Origin: Opitutales bacterium
Lineage (GTDB): Bacteria > Verrucomicrobiota > Verrucomicrobiia > Opitutales > Coraliomargaritaceae
Assembly: GCA_030729385.1 (NCBI GenBank)
Contig: JANQXM010000047.1
Location: 1 to 64,000 of the forward strand
Length of the DNA: 64,000 nt
Direction of reading: 5' to 3'
Part shown: piece by piece, positions 18,901 to 27,840 of the stretch
Layout: each line of letters starts with the position of its first letter
How positions within the stretch are numbered: the first letter of the stretch is position 1
Notes under the pieces: generated by a model
What the model was told of the DNA's origin: nothing
What the model saw: only the letters and a program-made list of their open reading frames with translations
Databases searched by the model: none
Translations under genes and position numbers: made by a program

Positions 18901-19369
18901 CGTTTTTAACACCGATCACATACAGCGCGGACTTGCCTGTGCTTTGCGCGATGATGACAGGGTTACCGTCACCAGTTGGCTTGGAATCGATCTTGAAGAA
19001 AAGCTCCAATGTCGTAGAGCGGCCCTTAAGCTGATCGGCATTCGCCACAAGAATGGGCGAGTTGGGTTCGAGGCTGATCGCCTTGCCCTCAATTGCTCCA
19101 TCTACAAACGAAGATGCACCTTTGCTCGTTGCCTTCGATTTACCGAGCATGTCGACCAGATCTCCATCAAAACGCCAGTAGCCTCTCAAGGATGGATCCG
19201 ACTTCAAAACAGCGGCATAAGACTCACGGCTCCCCGCTGCCATCAATGGTGCAGCAGCGATACCAGCGGCAAAAGTTCCAGCAGCCACTAAAAAACGGCG
19301 GCGAGATATATCCGGCGAAAAGCTCGAAGCCGCTATATCGTATGAGGTAGAGGTGGGTAAATTCTTCAT
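15953..19369 (-). CDS. LamG/concanavalin-like domain fused to GH116/DUF608 protein, Tat-exported
   Basis: SRRRFLVAAGTFAAG Tat signal; LRGYWRFDGDLVDMLGKS...MTLGSTPVPNGWSSTNISLDEVACYARGLTQAEIQGH LamG; NETAGCCGGNCTHVYHYAQ and QHNTLDGDFMGCSSWIGSMYLAALEAAARMA GH116-like. Confidence 0.88.
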   Translation of the reverse strand: MKNLPTSTSYDIAASSFSPDISRRRFLVAAGTFAAGIAAAPLMAAGSRESYAAVLKSDPSLRGYWRFDGDLVDMLGKSKATSKGASSFVDGAIEGKAISLEPNSPILVANADQLKGRSTTLELFFKIDSKPTGDGNPVIIAQSTGKSALYVIGVKNDLSTLLYQNNNGMVVTEINLPTDQPIEVGRWYHFALTSFDLDVRAYIDGYECSLVGGAYEYTRKGPKKTTMTLGSTPVPNGWSSTNISLDEVACYARGLTQAEIQGHIKAAGSDWQKKLKQEGALVAAVLAKRDATREAKAQAMLNDPDLIGHGKTTVYEGERLEAINFMVGGIGAGAIQFNGKAEPAIWQIGCDYEERRVDDSFLAIRAQAEGGESIVRALQTESVGPFAAMSSLKFEGEYPFAKYRFEESTLPIEVEMEVFNPFIPMDLKACAIPCAIYTVTAKNTSSSKVMVDVLSAQKNALGFNEGKGGNNFGKNQNELLKSGDTTLIHMTRDGINNADMVLMTDAVGATAATDWGTTNVLHRAVDIARKLQGPNKTGASPAGKSVNGALLAPLGLAPGESKSVTFVLAWYFTAGKHGSGKSIALEGEGRSNSVGWSGEGQNYTNWWPNAMDLAGYLKDNLEDLTARTRRFHKTLYASTMPVWLLDRMSSQLAVLRSQTFWWSSNGYLGMWEGCNETAGCCGGNCTHVYHYAQSHARLLPEMGRLMREQDYERQTPKGLTPYRHTNKSGAADGFYGTILNTYREHLCSADENWLKSQWSLVKKGMDWSIGYWNPSRDGFMETTQHNTLDGDFMGCSSWIGSMYLAALEAAARMADIVGDLAKAVEWRKIRESGKKLQNERLWNGEYYIQKQGKKRSQDYLDGCHIDQILGEWWADQLDIDRCYPKERSRKAMESLLKYNFLTDFQGHSLKPRQYCEVADGGMKMITWPRDPQPIPGMKYGDEVMTGFEYSAAVALIQNGLLKEGLMVMKIIYDRYNGRLRTEGVSKVRNGPWGYSGNPFGDDECGKFYGRSLSVWSALLALQGFHYDGPKGVIAFRPILTPEEHSSFYTAAEGYGLYSQKRSASQLTASLNIAEGKVSLNQVILQAAEGKEAKSAQVKLGGRTVAAKLDTNGSDLRLTFQSPVMLKADQQLDIQVQTA

Positions 19370-19418
19370 CCTGGATTTAGATAAATATTCGATGTGTCAA
19401 AATGTTGAGAGGTGTCCG

Positions 19419-20414
19419 CTATTTCTCAGACCACTCAGCGTCCCAACGTTGAATGTAAGGAAGCCCCTTCCCCTTTGGTGCGTATTGCAGCTCCACCCCC
19501 CAGTCGATATGCTCGCCAAGGCCATTATCAGTGAAGGCTTCTGGACGGCAACCACCGGCACCAATTGGACCACCCTTTACGGTATGCGTCTTTATGAAAT
19601 TGAAACCATCTTCTGAATAGAGAATCGAATTTGTGATATTCTTGGGACCTGTCGTTCCAATCATCGCAGCCACTCCTTCACCCTTTGGCCAAACGATGAC
19701 TTCATGGTTCCCTTGGATAATTGGATTGTTCTCATACTTCACATAAGGCCCTTCAGGCTTATCCGCGATAGCCACCCCCATCTTGGTTTGAGCAGGACTC
19801 TTCCGCTGCTGGCGACCTTTGTAGTAGAGCCAATACTTACCATCTCGAACGACTAAGCAGGCATCATCAATCAAATGGCTGTCAAATTGAGCAGGATCAT
19901 CGCTGTTAATCAAAGCGGGATTGGTAGCTAGACGCTCCCATGGACCATCTGGTGAGTCCGACACGGCAATACCGATTTTGGAATCAGGATTGAAAGGCTT
20001 TTTGTAAAAGTCATTCGACGTGCCAGTGTAAAATAACCAGTAGCGACCTTCCGCTACGAGAATGTTTGGAGTAAAGACACTCGCGCCTTCCCATGTGCCG
20101 GGCTCGCCTTTTGATAGCGCCATGCCCTCCTCCGTCCAATCGAGTCCGTCATGAGAAGTGGCATACCACACAGTGGCATCGTAGCCCGGAGCAATCGGTC
20201 CCTTAGAATACCAGACATAGTAGAGGTCATTTACTTTAATAACGTCACTCGGATCACGGCGCATAACGCCCGGCTCCAAGCCAATCCCTGAAAGTTCCGT
20301 ATACGTAATACCCACGGTGCCGAGTTTCGGAGCCTTTGCATTTGCTTGAACTGGCGTCGTTGCCAATGCGAATAGAGCGAGTGAGCTCAATGCTTTGAAT
20401 ATATTGATTTTCAT
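19419..20414 (-). CDS. Secreted five-bladed beta-propeller glycoside hydrolase (GH43/GH117-like)
   Basis: RRDPSDVIKVNDLYYVWYSKGP, YDATVWYATSHDGLDWTEEG, FDSHLIDDACLVVRDGKYWLYYKGRQ; signal peptide. Confidence 0.75.
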   Translation of the reverse strand: MKINIFKALSSLALFALATTPVQANAKAPKLGTVGITYTELSGIGLEPGVMRRDPSDVIKVNDLYYVWYSKGPIAPGYDATVWYATSHDGLDWTEEGMALSKGEPGTWEGASVFTPNILVAEGRYWLFYTGTSNDFYKKPFNPDSKIGIAVSDSPDGPWERLATNPALINSDDPAQFDSHLIDDACLVVRDGKYWLYYKGRQQRKSPAQTKMGVAIADKPEGPYVKYENNPIIQGNHEVIVWPKGEGVAAMIGTTGPKNITNSILYSEDGFNFIKTHTVKGGPIGAGGCRPEAFTDNGLGEHIDWGVELQYAPKGKGLPYIQRWDAEWSEK

Positions 20415-20443
20415 AAGTATCTTATAGAATGATTATCGATTGT

Positions 20444-22918
20444 TTAAATGATTTTTGACTGCCCTGCCTGGAGAGTGATCAGCTCGCTAAGTTGATCTTC
20501 ATGGTAAACTCGGAATTTAGTATCCCGCGTCGCACGGATTGTAGCTTTCTTAAGCTGACCATCTTTCCACTCAATATCGACCTCAAGACCACCACGTGCC
20601 CGCAAACCTTTCACGGAGCCACTTGCCCAAGCAGATGGCAATGCTGGCAGTAGATGCAGTATGTAAGGAGCATTCATCAACTCTTTGGTTGGCGGCACTG
20701 GAATGAAAACATTCGGACGTTTTGGGTCTTCCTTGTATGCAACAAACGCGGCCTCTTGAATGGTCTTTGCATCCTGATCGACGCTACGCAAATGACTCTG
20801 CAAAAGCATTTCGCAAACACCTGAGACACCGCCGAAGTTGCCATCAATCTGGAATGGTGGGTGAAAATCGAAGAGATTGATGTAAGCACGCTTCGCGGTC
20901 AAAAACTTTACAAACTGATGCGCCTTGTCACCGTTGTGGAGACGTGCCCAGAAGTTAGTCTTCCAACCAGTGCTCCAACCAGTGGATTGATCGCCACGAT
21001 GCTTCATGGTGACGAGTGCTGCGTCGGCCAGCTTGGGAGTGGTCAGTGGTGAAAAATCGCGACCTGGATGAAGCGCCATGAGATGCGAGATATGGCGGTG
21101 TGTATTATTAGGCTCATCCCAATCTTCTGGCCACTCCTGCACTTGACCATGCTGACCAATACGCTGTGGGCTGAGTTGCGGGATTAGCTCCATCAATTTT
21201 GCGCGAAGCTCTGCGTCGCGATCGAGAATCACAGTGGTTTCAATCACATCGGTAAATAGATTCAGCACCATCTGCTGATCCCAAGAGGCGCCCCAAGTCT
21301 GTTTGTTCAGCTTGCCGTGTTGCTTGGTCAGGTAAAAGTTCTCAGGAGACCAAGTCGGATACACGACCAGTGAACCATCTTTGTAAGGCGCAAGAAACTC
21401 AGCAAAGAATTCCGCAGCCCCTTTCATAATCGGATACGCTTCTTCGAGGAATGCTTTATCACCTCCAAAAGCATAGTGCTCGAAGAGATGTTGGGTCAGC
21501 CAATGCCCTGCCTGCTGCGCACGACGGCCATGTTCGTTCTGTGCGGTAAAGCCAAACAAATTACCATTCAGACCCATGCTCCAGCCCTTTTCGATGCCGA
21601 AGGTTTCGCGGGCAGTATGCTTACCGGACTCTGCAATCACCTTCATATACTCCATGTAAGGTGCAAACGACTCAGGTAAATTGGCAGTCTCCACCATCCA
21701 GTAATTCATCGCTAGATTGATATCGGTATGGTAGTCGCAGTTCCAAGGTGGCTTCAGCTCCGAATTCCAGAGGCCTTGCAAATTAGATGGCACTGGTGCG
21801 CCCCGAGAACAACTAAACTGGAGATAGCGAGAGTAGTTCATATAGAGGTTTTCCAGCTCGATACTGCTCCCTTCCTTCAAGAGCTTATCTGTCGGCAACC
21901 CCGAAGGCTTATAATCGAGATTCAGTTGAAATCGATCCGTCAGTGTTTTGATGTCTGAGACATGAAGCTGCTTTAGTTCGTCGTATCCAAGGGCAACCGC
22001 CTGCTGCATGATTTCAGCAGAATCGCCTTCGTAATCGCGCCCCTTGAAACTAGGATAAACTGGAAGGTAATCATTATAACCAGCGACATAGATCATGACT
22101 TCGCTGGCCCCTGACACTTTAATCGAGCCATCTGCTTGAGCGACCACTTTACCGCCGACCGCATCGACATTGACCAATTGCAGGAACTCGACCGGATCAT
22201 TCGTCATTTGAGCCGAACCCTTGAGACGAATCTGATTTCCTTTCGATGCAACAGAATGATTTTTATGTGCCGTCTTAGCTGCAATTGTTAAGTTCAGCTG
22301 ACCACCTTCAGCGGTATAACGAGCGGCAAATACATCCTGCGGATAACTGACAAAATATTCCCGAGTATAACTCGCGCCTCCGAACTCGTAACTGACAGAG
22401 CCAAGTCCTGTTGAAGTATCGAGTGCACGCACATAATTTTCCGCACCTTTCATATCATGACCAGTGAGAATTTCTAAATCCACAAAAGGTGCATAGTTGC
22501 CGAGCTTCTGTTCTGTCGCATGATACTTAGTCGAAATTGACTCCATGCTGCCTTCTTTGGTGCCGTATTTACCCTCTCGATACGCTTGGCGCACTGTGTC
22601 GAGATGTTCGCCTGCTCCAATGCGCGTGCTGGATTGCTCGACCTCGCTGAGCCCACGATGCGTATTCATCCATAGTGTGATATCGTTAAATACCAAATAC
22701 TCGCGATCGACACCACCCGAGAACATTGCACCCAAGCGACCGTTCCCCATAGGAAGTGCTTCCGTGATATACTTCTTACCAGTCGGTGCCCTCTTAGCAA
22801 TATCCCGGTCTATGTCCGTCGTCGCGGGCTGATTGTAGAATAGTGTGTGCTGCGCTTGAGCGCCTACGAGGATAACCAAAAATGAGGCAATCGAGATAAG
22901 GGGGCATTTGAACTTCAT
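20444..22918 (-). CDS. Glycoside hydrolase family 95 (alpha-L-fucosidase / alpha-L-galactosidase-like)
   Basis: [97 protein letters not shown]. Confidence 0.93.
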   Translation of the reverse strand: MKFKCPLISIASFLVILVGAQAQHTLFYNQPATTDIDRDIAKRAPTGKKYITEALPMGNGRLGAMFSGGVDREYLVFNDITLWMNTHRGLSEVEQSSTRIGAGEHLDTVRQAYREGKYGTKEGSMESISTKYHATEQKLGNYAPFVDLEILTGHDMKGAENYVRALDTSTGLGSVSYEFGGASYTREYFVSYPQDVFAARYTAEGGQLNLTIAAKTAHKNHSVASKGNQIRLKGSAQMTNDPVEFLQLVNVDAVGGKVVAQADGSIKVSGASEVMIYVAGYNDYLPVYPSFKGRDYEGDSAEIMQQAVALGYDELKQLHVSDIKTLTDRFQLNLDYKPSGLPTDKLLKEGSSIELENLYMNYSRYLQFSCSRGAPVPSNLQGLWNSELKPPWNCDYHTDINLAMNYWMVETANLPESFAPYMEYMKVIAESGKHTARETFGIEKGWSMGLNGNLFGFTAQNEHGRRAQQAGHWLTQHLFEHYAFGGDKAFLEEAYPIMKGAAEFFAEFLAPYKDGSLVVYPTWSPENFYLTKQHGKLNKQTWGASWDQQMVLNLFTDVIETTVILDRDAELRAKLMELIPQLSPQRIGQHGQVQEWPEDWDEPNNTHRHISHLMALHPGRDFSPLTTPKLADAALVTMKHRGDQSTGWSTGWKTNFWARLHNGDKAHQFVKFLTAKRAYINLFDFHPPFQIDGNFGGVSGVCEMLLQSHLRSVDQDAKTIQEAAFVAYKEDPKRPNVFIPVPPTKELMNAPYILHLLPALPSAWASGSVKGLRARGGLEVDIEWKDGQLKKATIRATRDTKFRVYHEDQLSELITLQAGQSKII

Positions 22919-22958
22919 GAATATATAATTTTTGAATTAGGCAGTAAAAGTGTGGGGT

Positions 22959-23930
22959 TTAATCTTGGATTTCGAAACGTTGGATGAATGGAAGAAAGCC
23001 TTTTTCTTTGCCGATGTGGACGCCCCATTCGATTTGGGAACCTGCACCATTATCCGTAAACGCTTCTGGACGATAAGCGCCAGACGCATGGGGGACGTTG
23101 ATCACATTATGGGTTTTCTTAAAGTGGATACCGTCATCCGAATAGACGAGAGATTTCACCCAATCTTTAGGACCGACAGTGCCAATCAAAGCGGCCACGC
23201 CATCGCCTTCTGGCCAGACGAGCACTTCGTGGTTTCCTGGAATGATTGGGCTATTCGGATGCTTGATGTAGGGACCCTCCGGTTTATCGGCGATCGCGAG
23301 GCCCAGTTGTGTCTGCGAAGGGCTTTTGCCCAATTGACGACCTTTGTAATATAACCAGTATTTGCCCTCACGTTTGATCAGGCAAGAATCGTCAATTAAA
23401 TGACTATCAAATTCAGCAGGATTATCGCTGTTAATCAAAGCGGGATTCGTCGCCAAGCGCTCCCACGGTCCATCAGGCGAGTCCGACACAGCAATACCAA
23501 TTTTTGAGTCTGGCTTCACTTTTGGGTTTTTAGAAATCCCCGTATAGAACAACCAATACTTCCCCTCAGCCACGAGTATACTTGGAGTAAAAACACTAGC
23601 CTCATCCCATACGCCGCTACCCGCTTCACCTTTTGGTAGTGCCATGCCCTTTTCGGTCCATACATGACTATCCTCAGAAGTCGCATACCATACAGTGGCA
23701 TCGTAACCACTCGACTTAGGACCTTTTGAATACCAGACGTAATACAAGTCGCCGACCTTGATAACATCACTCGGATCCCGACGCATAACTCCTTTTTCTG
23801 CACCAATGCCTTCCGCATTTGAAAAAGTAATGCTTACTTCGGGATAGGCTTCGCTCATGCTTACAATGGGGGCTGTCAATAAGCCAAGAAGCGCAATATA
23901 GAGAACGCTGCGGGATAGTGTTATTTTCAT
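22959..23930 (-). CDS. Secreted five-bladed beta-propeller glycoside hydrolase (GH43/GH117-like), paralog of 19419..20414
   Basis: RRDPSDVIKVGDLYYVWYSKGPKSSGYDATVWYATSED; FDSHLIDDSCLIKREGKYWLYYKGRQ. Confidence 0.75.
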   Translation of the reverse strand: MKITLSRSVLYIALLGLLTAPIVSMSEAYPEVSITFSNAEGIGAEKGVMRRDPSDVIKVGDLYYVWYSKGPKSSGYDATVWYATSEDSHVWTEKGMALPKGEAGSGVWDEASVFTPSILVAEGKYWLFYTGISKNPKVKPDSKIGIAVSDSPDGPWERLATNPALINSDNPAEFDSHLIDDSCLIKREGKYWLYYKGRQLGKSPSQTQLGLAIADKPEGPYIKHPNSPIIPGNHEVLVWPEGDGVAALIGTVGPKDWVKSLVYSDDGIHFKKTHNVINVPHASGAYRPEAFTDNGAGSQIEWGVHIGKEKGFLPFIQRFEIQD

Positions 23931-24211
23931 GTTATTCAGAATGCTATTTTATATGAATTCGTGTGATCGCTAGAGTATATCTTCCTAGCTTCTAAAGAGG
24001 CATCACATGTTTACGTGAATATTCTGTGCAATCTCCAATGATAGCAATAGACGCGACTTTAAGCAGCAGCCCGAATATTATCATACAAACACGCACAAGA
24101 CTATAACTGGAATAAGGTAGTTCGCATAAAAAATGAAATTATCCAACTAGAATAGAGATCGCTTAATAGCAATTTACTTGTCCCTGCCCCCGCAACTGAC
24201 AGCATCGCGCC

Positions 24212-24868
24212 ATGCAATCCACCCCACCTGCTAAAACAATTCGTATTTGCATTATCGAGGATCATACCGATTTCCGAAAAACACTGATCGCCGCCATCGA
24301 CTCTACAGAGACTCTTACCTGTGAGGCTTCTTTTTCAAATGCCGAAGATGCCTTCGAATACTTCCAATCAAATCCTAAGCCCGACGTCTTAGTGCTCGAC
24401 CTAGGTTTACCGGGAATCGATGGCATTGAAGCGATCCCCCAGTTTTGCGAACTCTCTTCGGAAATGAAAGTGCTCGTCCTGACCGTTTTTGAAAATAAGA
24501 CACGTGTCTTCCAAGCGCTGGGCGCAGGCGCATCCGGATACCTCATGAAGTCTTCCGGTCTCAAATCGATCGTGCAAGGTATCGAGGATGCTTACAGTGG
24601 CATAGCCCCCTTAAGTTCTGAAATTGCGCAGATGGTCTTTGCCACATTTAAGGCATTTAAGCCCGCCACGCCGGAAGCCGACATTTCCGGACGCGAAGCT
24701 GAAATACTCAAACAGTTAGCAGAGGGTGATACACGAATTGCCATATCAGATACCCTGCAGGTGAGTCGACATACCATCGATAGTCATATCCGCAACATCT
24801 ACCGTAAGCTACAAGTGCACAATGTATCCGGCGCCATTAAGAAAGCCGCCGAGATGCATATAATATAA
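24212..24868 (+). CDS. NarL/LuxR-family response regulator
   Basis: Receiver domain (IEDHTDFRKTL, DVLVLDLGLPGIDGIE) and LuxR HTH (GREAEILKQLAEGDTRIAISDTLQVSRHTIDSHIRNIYRKLQV). Confidence 0.95.
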   Translation: MQSTPPAKTIRICIIEDHTDFRKTLIAAIDSTETLTCEASFSNAEDAFEYFQSNPKPDVLVLDLGLPGIDGIEAIPQFCELSSEMKVLVLTVFENKTRVFQALGAGASGYLMKSSGLKSIVQGIEDAYSGIAPLSSEIAQMVFATFKAFKPATPEADISGREAEILKQLAEGDTRIAISDTLQVSRHTIDSHIRNIYRKLQVHNVSGAIKKAAEMHII

Positions 24869-24869
24869 A

Positions 24870-27665
24870 TTGCTGATGCGATGCCAGTCGATGTATTGCC
24901 GCATAATCAATAGATCAATCTATCGTGCTTTTAAGGCAAAGCGTATTGCCTGCGCATTCCTCACTCTCATCTGCGCAAGCTACCTCTACGCAATCGAAGG
25001 CATCGACGTAGAAACCAGCGGCTCCTGGCGAGATGCTTCGATTAAAAAACCTTGGTCATACAATGGCCAGAATGTATATGGCACTGCTGGCTACTATCTC
25101 TTTAATGTCACTGAACTAGGCGGAGAATCACAAACAAGCAGACCCACCGATGAAGGATTAAAGACCTCGTTACCTGCCTACATTGAAGCAGTGATCCCGA
25201 CAGCAGGTGGTTATACCGCGCACTCTTTCGATTACCTCATAATCGATTCTCCCGACGGACAGGGCCAAGTTGAGTCTGGTCTCTTTGCAGTCGCAACGGA
25301 GGTGCCACAACAACCTGTTGACATCGTTCAAATCAAACTCGGTGCCATTCCACAGCTCTACGGCTTTAGACTGGGTATATTGATCGCCAATGCTGAGCGC
25401 ACGAATCTATCGCCTGCAGAAATAACATTAAGGCGTTCCGATAACAGTTGGACTCGAAGCATCATCAATCTGCCAGAAAGCAAAGACGGCATATGGGTCT
25501 TTTTTACGGTTCCTGCAAAACATGCAGACAAAACGCTGATTCTCTCAGTCAAATCTCGCGGAAGATATCCCGTCACAATTGGGGGTCTCATCTTTGATGA
25601 TCTTACTGTAGCGCCTGAAGCATTCGCCTTGGGCGTAACTACCAACGACCCAGTCACTAGAAATGGTAATGTTACTTGGATAAGTCAGGTTAATCCCGTG
25701 AATATTGGCGATGACTCTGCGCCGACTGAACCATGGGAGCATAAGCTAGCAATGAGCTTGATGAACACTTACCGGCAGAACACTGAACGCCTCGAAAAGA
25801 TCGCCGATGAAATCGATCAATTGCCCACTCCTTACACAGGCGAGCCGACTGGCACTGGTGGATATATGACGAGATGGGTCGAGTCACGAAATAATGAGAT
25901 CAAAATCCACTTCAATTGGGATGAAGAAGTCGACATCGACGCGGTCGCTCTTTTCCCGCTCAGGCTCTTTCTTGCTGATGAAAACGGTCTAACAGATAAT
26001 GCTTATTGGCCTGGCGATATTACTATTCAATCAGTCCACCAGAATGAACGACACTTACTGGCGCGGCTAGTGAATACACAGGAGACGATCCGGCAGTCTT
26101 TACCCGAATTCGTTAGCTTCGAACCGATCAGAACTTATCATCTCGAATTTACGATTACCGACCTGAGCAAGCGCATCGGCAACAATCAATATGCCGCTGG
26201 ATTTTCAGAAATTGGCATTTTCTCTAAGCAAGAGAACATCACCCCCAGGGCGCAGTTACGAACCAGCAACTCACGAGAAGGTTATCGAATCTATTCAAAA
26301 GAATATTTAGTCGATGGACAGACACCATTAGGCCTCCCCGAGATTGGGCCACGAACCAGCGGCAGCCTAGGCTTTTCAATACGCCAACCAGATCGAGTCC
26401 CGAAAAAACCAATTAACATTGTTCTCAACTTAACGGAGAAAACAAAAATCGACGAAGTGAGATTAGATCCCGCCATCATCTATAAGCCTGGGCAAGCCTT
26501 CCCCGTGCGATTTTCAGTAGAACTACTGGACGAGAAAAAACAAGTACTGCAGAGCGACGACCGCTTCAAAGATCAGCCGCTGCGCAGCCTTGGTCTCAAT
26601 CCATACACCAGTGTTTTTACTGAAGTAGAGGCGACGTATGTCCGTATTCGGATCTACGAGGCGTCGATGCCGAACATACAATCAAGACCTTGGATTCAAA
26701 TCAGCGAAATCACTCCTATGCTCGATGGCATACCGATAAAAACAGTAAAGAGCGTATCGTCCCCGATGAATAAAAATAATCAACTCGCAGTGGGGATTAC
26801 GGATCCATCAGGACTACAACTCTATTGGTCAGGTGAATCAGCTCACGACGGAGATACCCAATCAGGCAAACTTTTGACACTGCGTGACTGGGTGGAAGGT
26901 CTGCACAAACGGCAGCAACTACTCGAAGAACAACTAGAACTAGAGAATGCAAACATTGCAGTTCAGAATAGTATTCGAACTCGATCGCTATGGGCTGTCT
27001 CCATTGCAGTTTTAGTAGTTTTAGTTGGATCGATCTACACCATTATCTACTACAAAGTTAAAGCTCGGCGGGAGCTTAGAAATGCTCGTGAGCGCATTGC
27101 CAGTGACCTGCATGATGACGTCGGCAGTAACCTTGGCACAATCACACTCCATGCGGAATACCTGCTGGATCACGTCGAAGAGACAGGCTTACAGGAACGA
27201 CTCAAAGCGATCTTCAAGCTGGCCTATGAAAGCACTTACGGTCTACGGGAAGTATTGCATACTTCTGCACCCAGAATTGGTCGCGCTCAGAACCTACTCG
27301 GTTTCATGCAGGAGCTGGCAGCCATCGTCCTACCGGATACCGAAAAACACATTGAGTTGGACCAGTCGATCCGTGGCATGCTGACAAATCCAGAAGTCCG
27401 CAAGGGCCTCCTACTCTACTACAAAGAAGCGATCACCAATATCCAATCACACGCACAGTGCAGCAATGTATTCATTTCGATGAAACGGACTAAATACGGG
27501 ATCGAGCTAATCATCAAAGATGACGGAATCGGCATGAGCCAAGACATGATATCCAAAGACATCGCCCTACGCACTCTAAAGCTTCGAGCAAAAGAACTCG
27601 GATCATTGGAAATTCACTCTAAAGAAGGTGAAGGCACCGAGCTCATCCTAAGAGTGAGTGTTTGA
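24870..27665 (+). CDS. Sensor histidine kinase (HisKA_3/NarX type) with large extracytoplasmic sensor region
   Basis: H-box RIASDLHDDVGSNLGTITLHAEYLL, C-terminal HATPase (KEAITNIQSHAQCSNVFISM...KDDGIGMSQ), TM at SLWAVSIAVLVVLVGSIYTIIYY. First codon is TTG; ATG at 24876 possible. Confidence 0.92.
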   Translation: MLMRCQSMYCRIINRSIYRAFKAKRIACAFLTLICASYLYAIEGIDVETSGSWRDASIKKPWSYNGQNVYGTAGYYLFNVTELGGESQTSRPTDEGLKTSLPAYIEAVIPTAGGYTAHSFDYLIIDSPDGQGQVESGLFAVATEVPQQPVDIVQIKLGAIPQLYGFRLGILIANAERTNLSPAEITLRRSDNSWTRSIINLPESKDGIWVFFTVPAKHADKTLILSVKSRGRYPVTIGGLIFDDLTVAPEAFALGVTTNDPVTRNGNVTWISQVNPVNIGDDSAPTEPWEHKLAMSLMNTYRQNTERLEKIADEIDQLPTPYTGEPTGTGGYMTRWVESRNNEIKIHFNWDEEVDIDAVALFPLRLFLADENGLTDNAYWPGDITIQSVHQNERHLLARLVNTQETIRQSLPEFVSFEPIRTYHLEFTITDLSKRIGNNQYAAGFSEIGIFSKQENITPRAQLRTSNSREGYRIYSKEYLVDGQTPLGLPEIGPRTSGSLGFSIRQPDRVPKKPINIVLNLTEKTKIDEVRLDPAIIYKPGQAFPVRFSVELLDEKKQVLQSDDRFKDQPLRSLGLNPYTSVFTEVEATYVRIRIYEASMPNIQSRPWIQISEITPMLDGIPIKTVKSVSSPMNKNNQLAVGITDPSGLQLYWSGESAHDGDTQSGKLLTLRDWVEGLHKRQQLLEEQLELENANIAVQNSIRTRSLWAVSIAVLVVLVGSIYTIIYYKVKARRELRNARERIASDLHDDVGSNLGTITLHAEYLLDHVEETGLQERLKAIFKLAYESTYGLREVLHTSAPRIGRAQNLLGFMQELAAIVLPDTEKHIELDQSIRGMLTNPEVRKGLLLYYKEAITNIQSHAQCSNVFISMKRTKYGIELIIKDDGIGMSQDMISKDIALRTLKLRAKELGSLEIHSKEGEGTELILRVSV

Positions 27666-27751
27666 TCAAAGGACGAATGATAGGATCAGACTTCAGCGTG
27701 ACTGAGCAAAGACTTATCGTCGGATGTGACATTCAACCCTAGAAAACGAAA

Positions 27752-27780
27752 ATGCCCCCAAGCCATTGGCTTGGGGGCAT
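27752..27780 (-). terminator. Rho-independent terminator for the SSS symporter gene
   Basis: Perfect 14-bp inverted repeat ATGCCCCCAAGCCA-T-TGGCTTGGGGGCAT; on the minus strand followed by TTTCGTTTTC. Confidence 0.85.
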
Positions 27781-27800
27781 GAATATCAAAAGTAATTGTA

Positions 27801-27833
27801 GCACCTTGAAACGTGAAACACGTCACAAGGTGC
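27801..27833. other. Second hairpin between the SSS stop codon and its terminator
   Basis: GCACCTTG-aa-ACGTG-aaa-CACGT-ca-CAAGGTGC: two stacked stems with a symmetric internal loop. Confidence 0.7.
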
Positions 27834-27840
27834 ATTGAAA

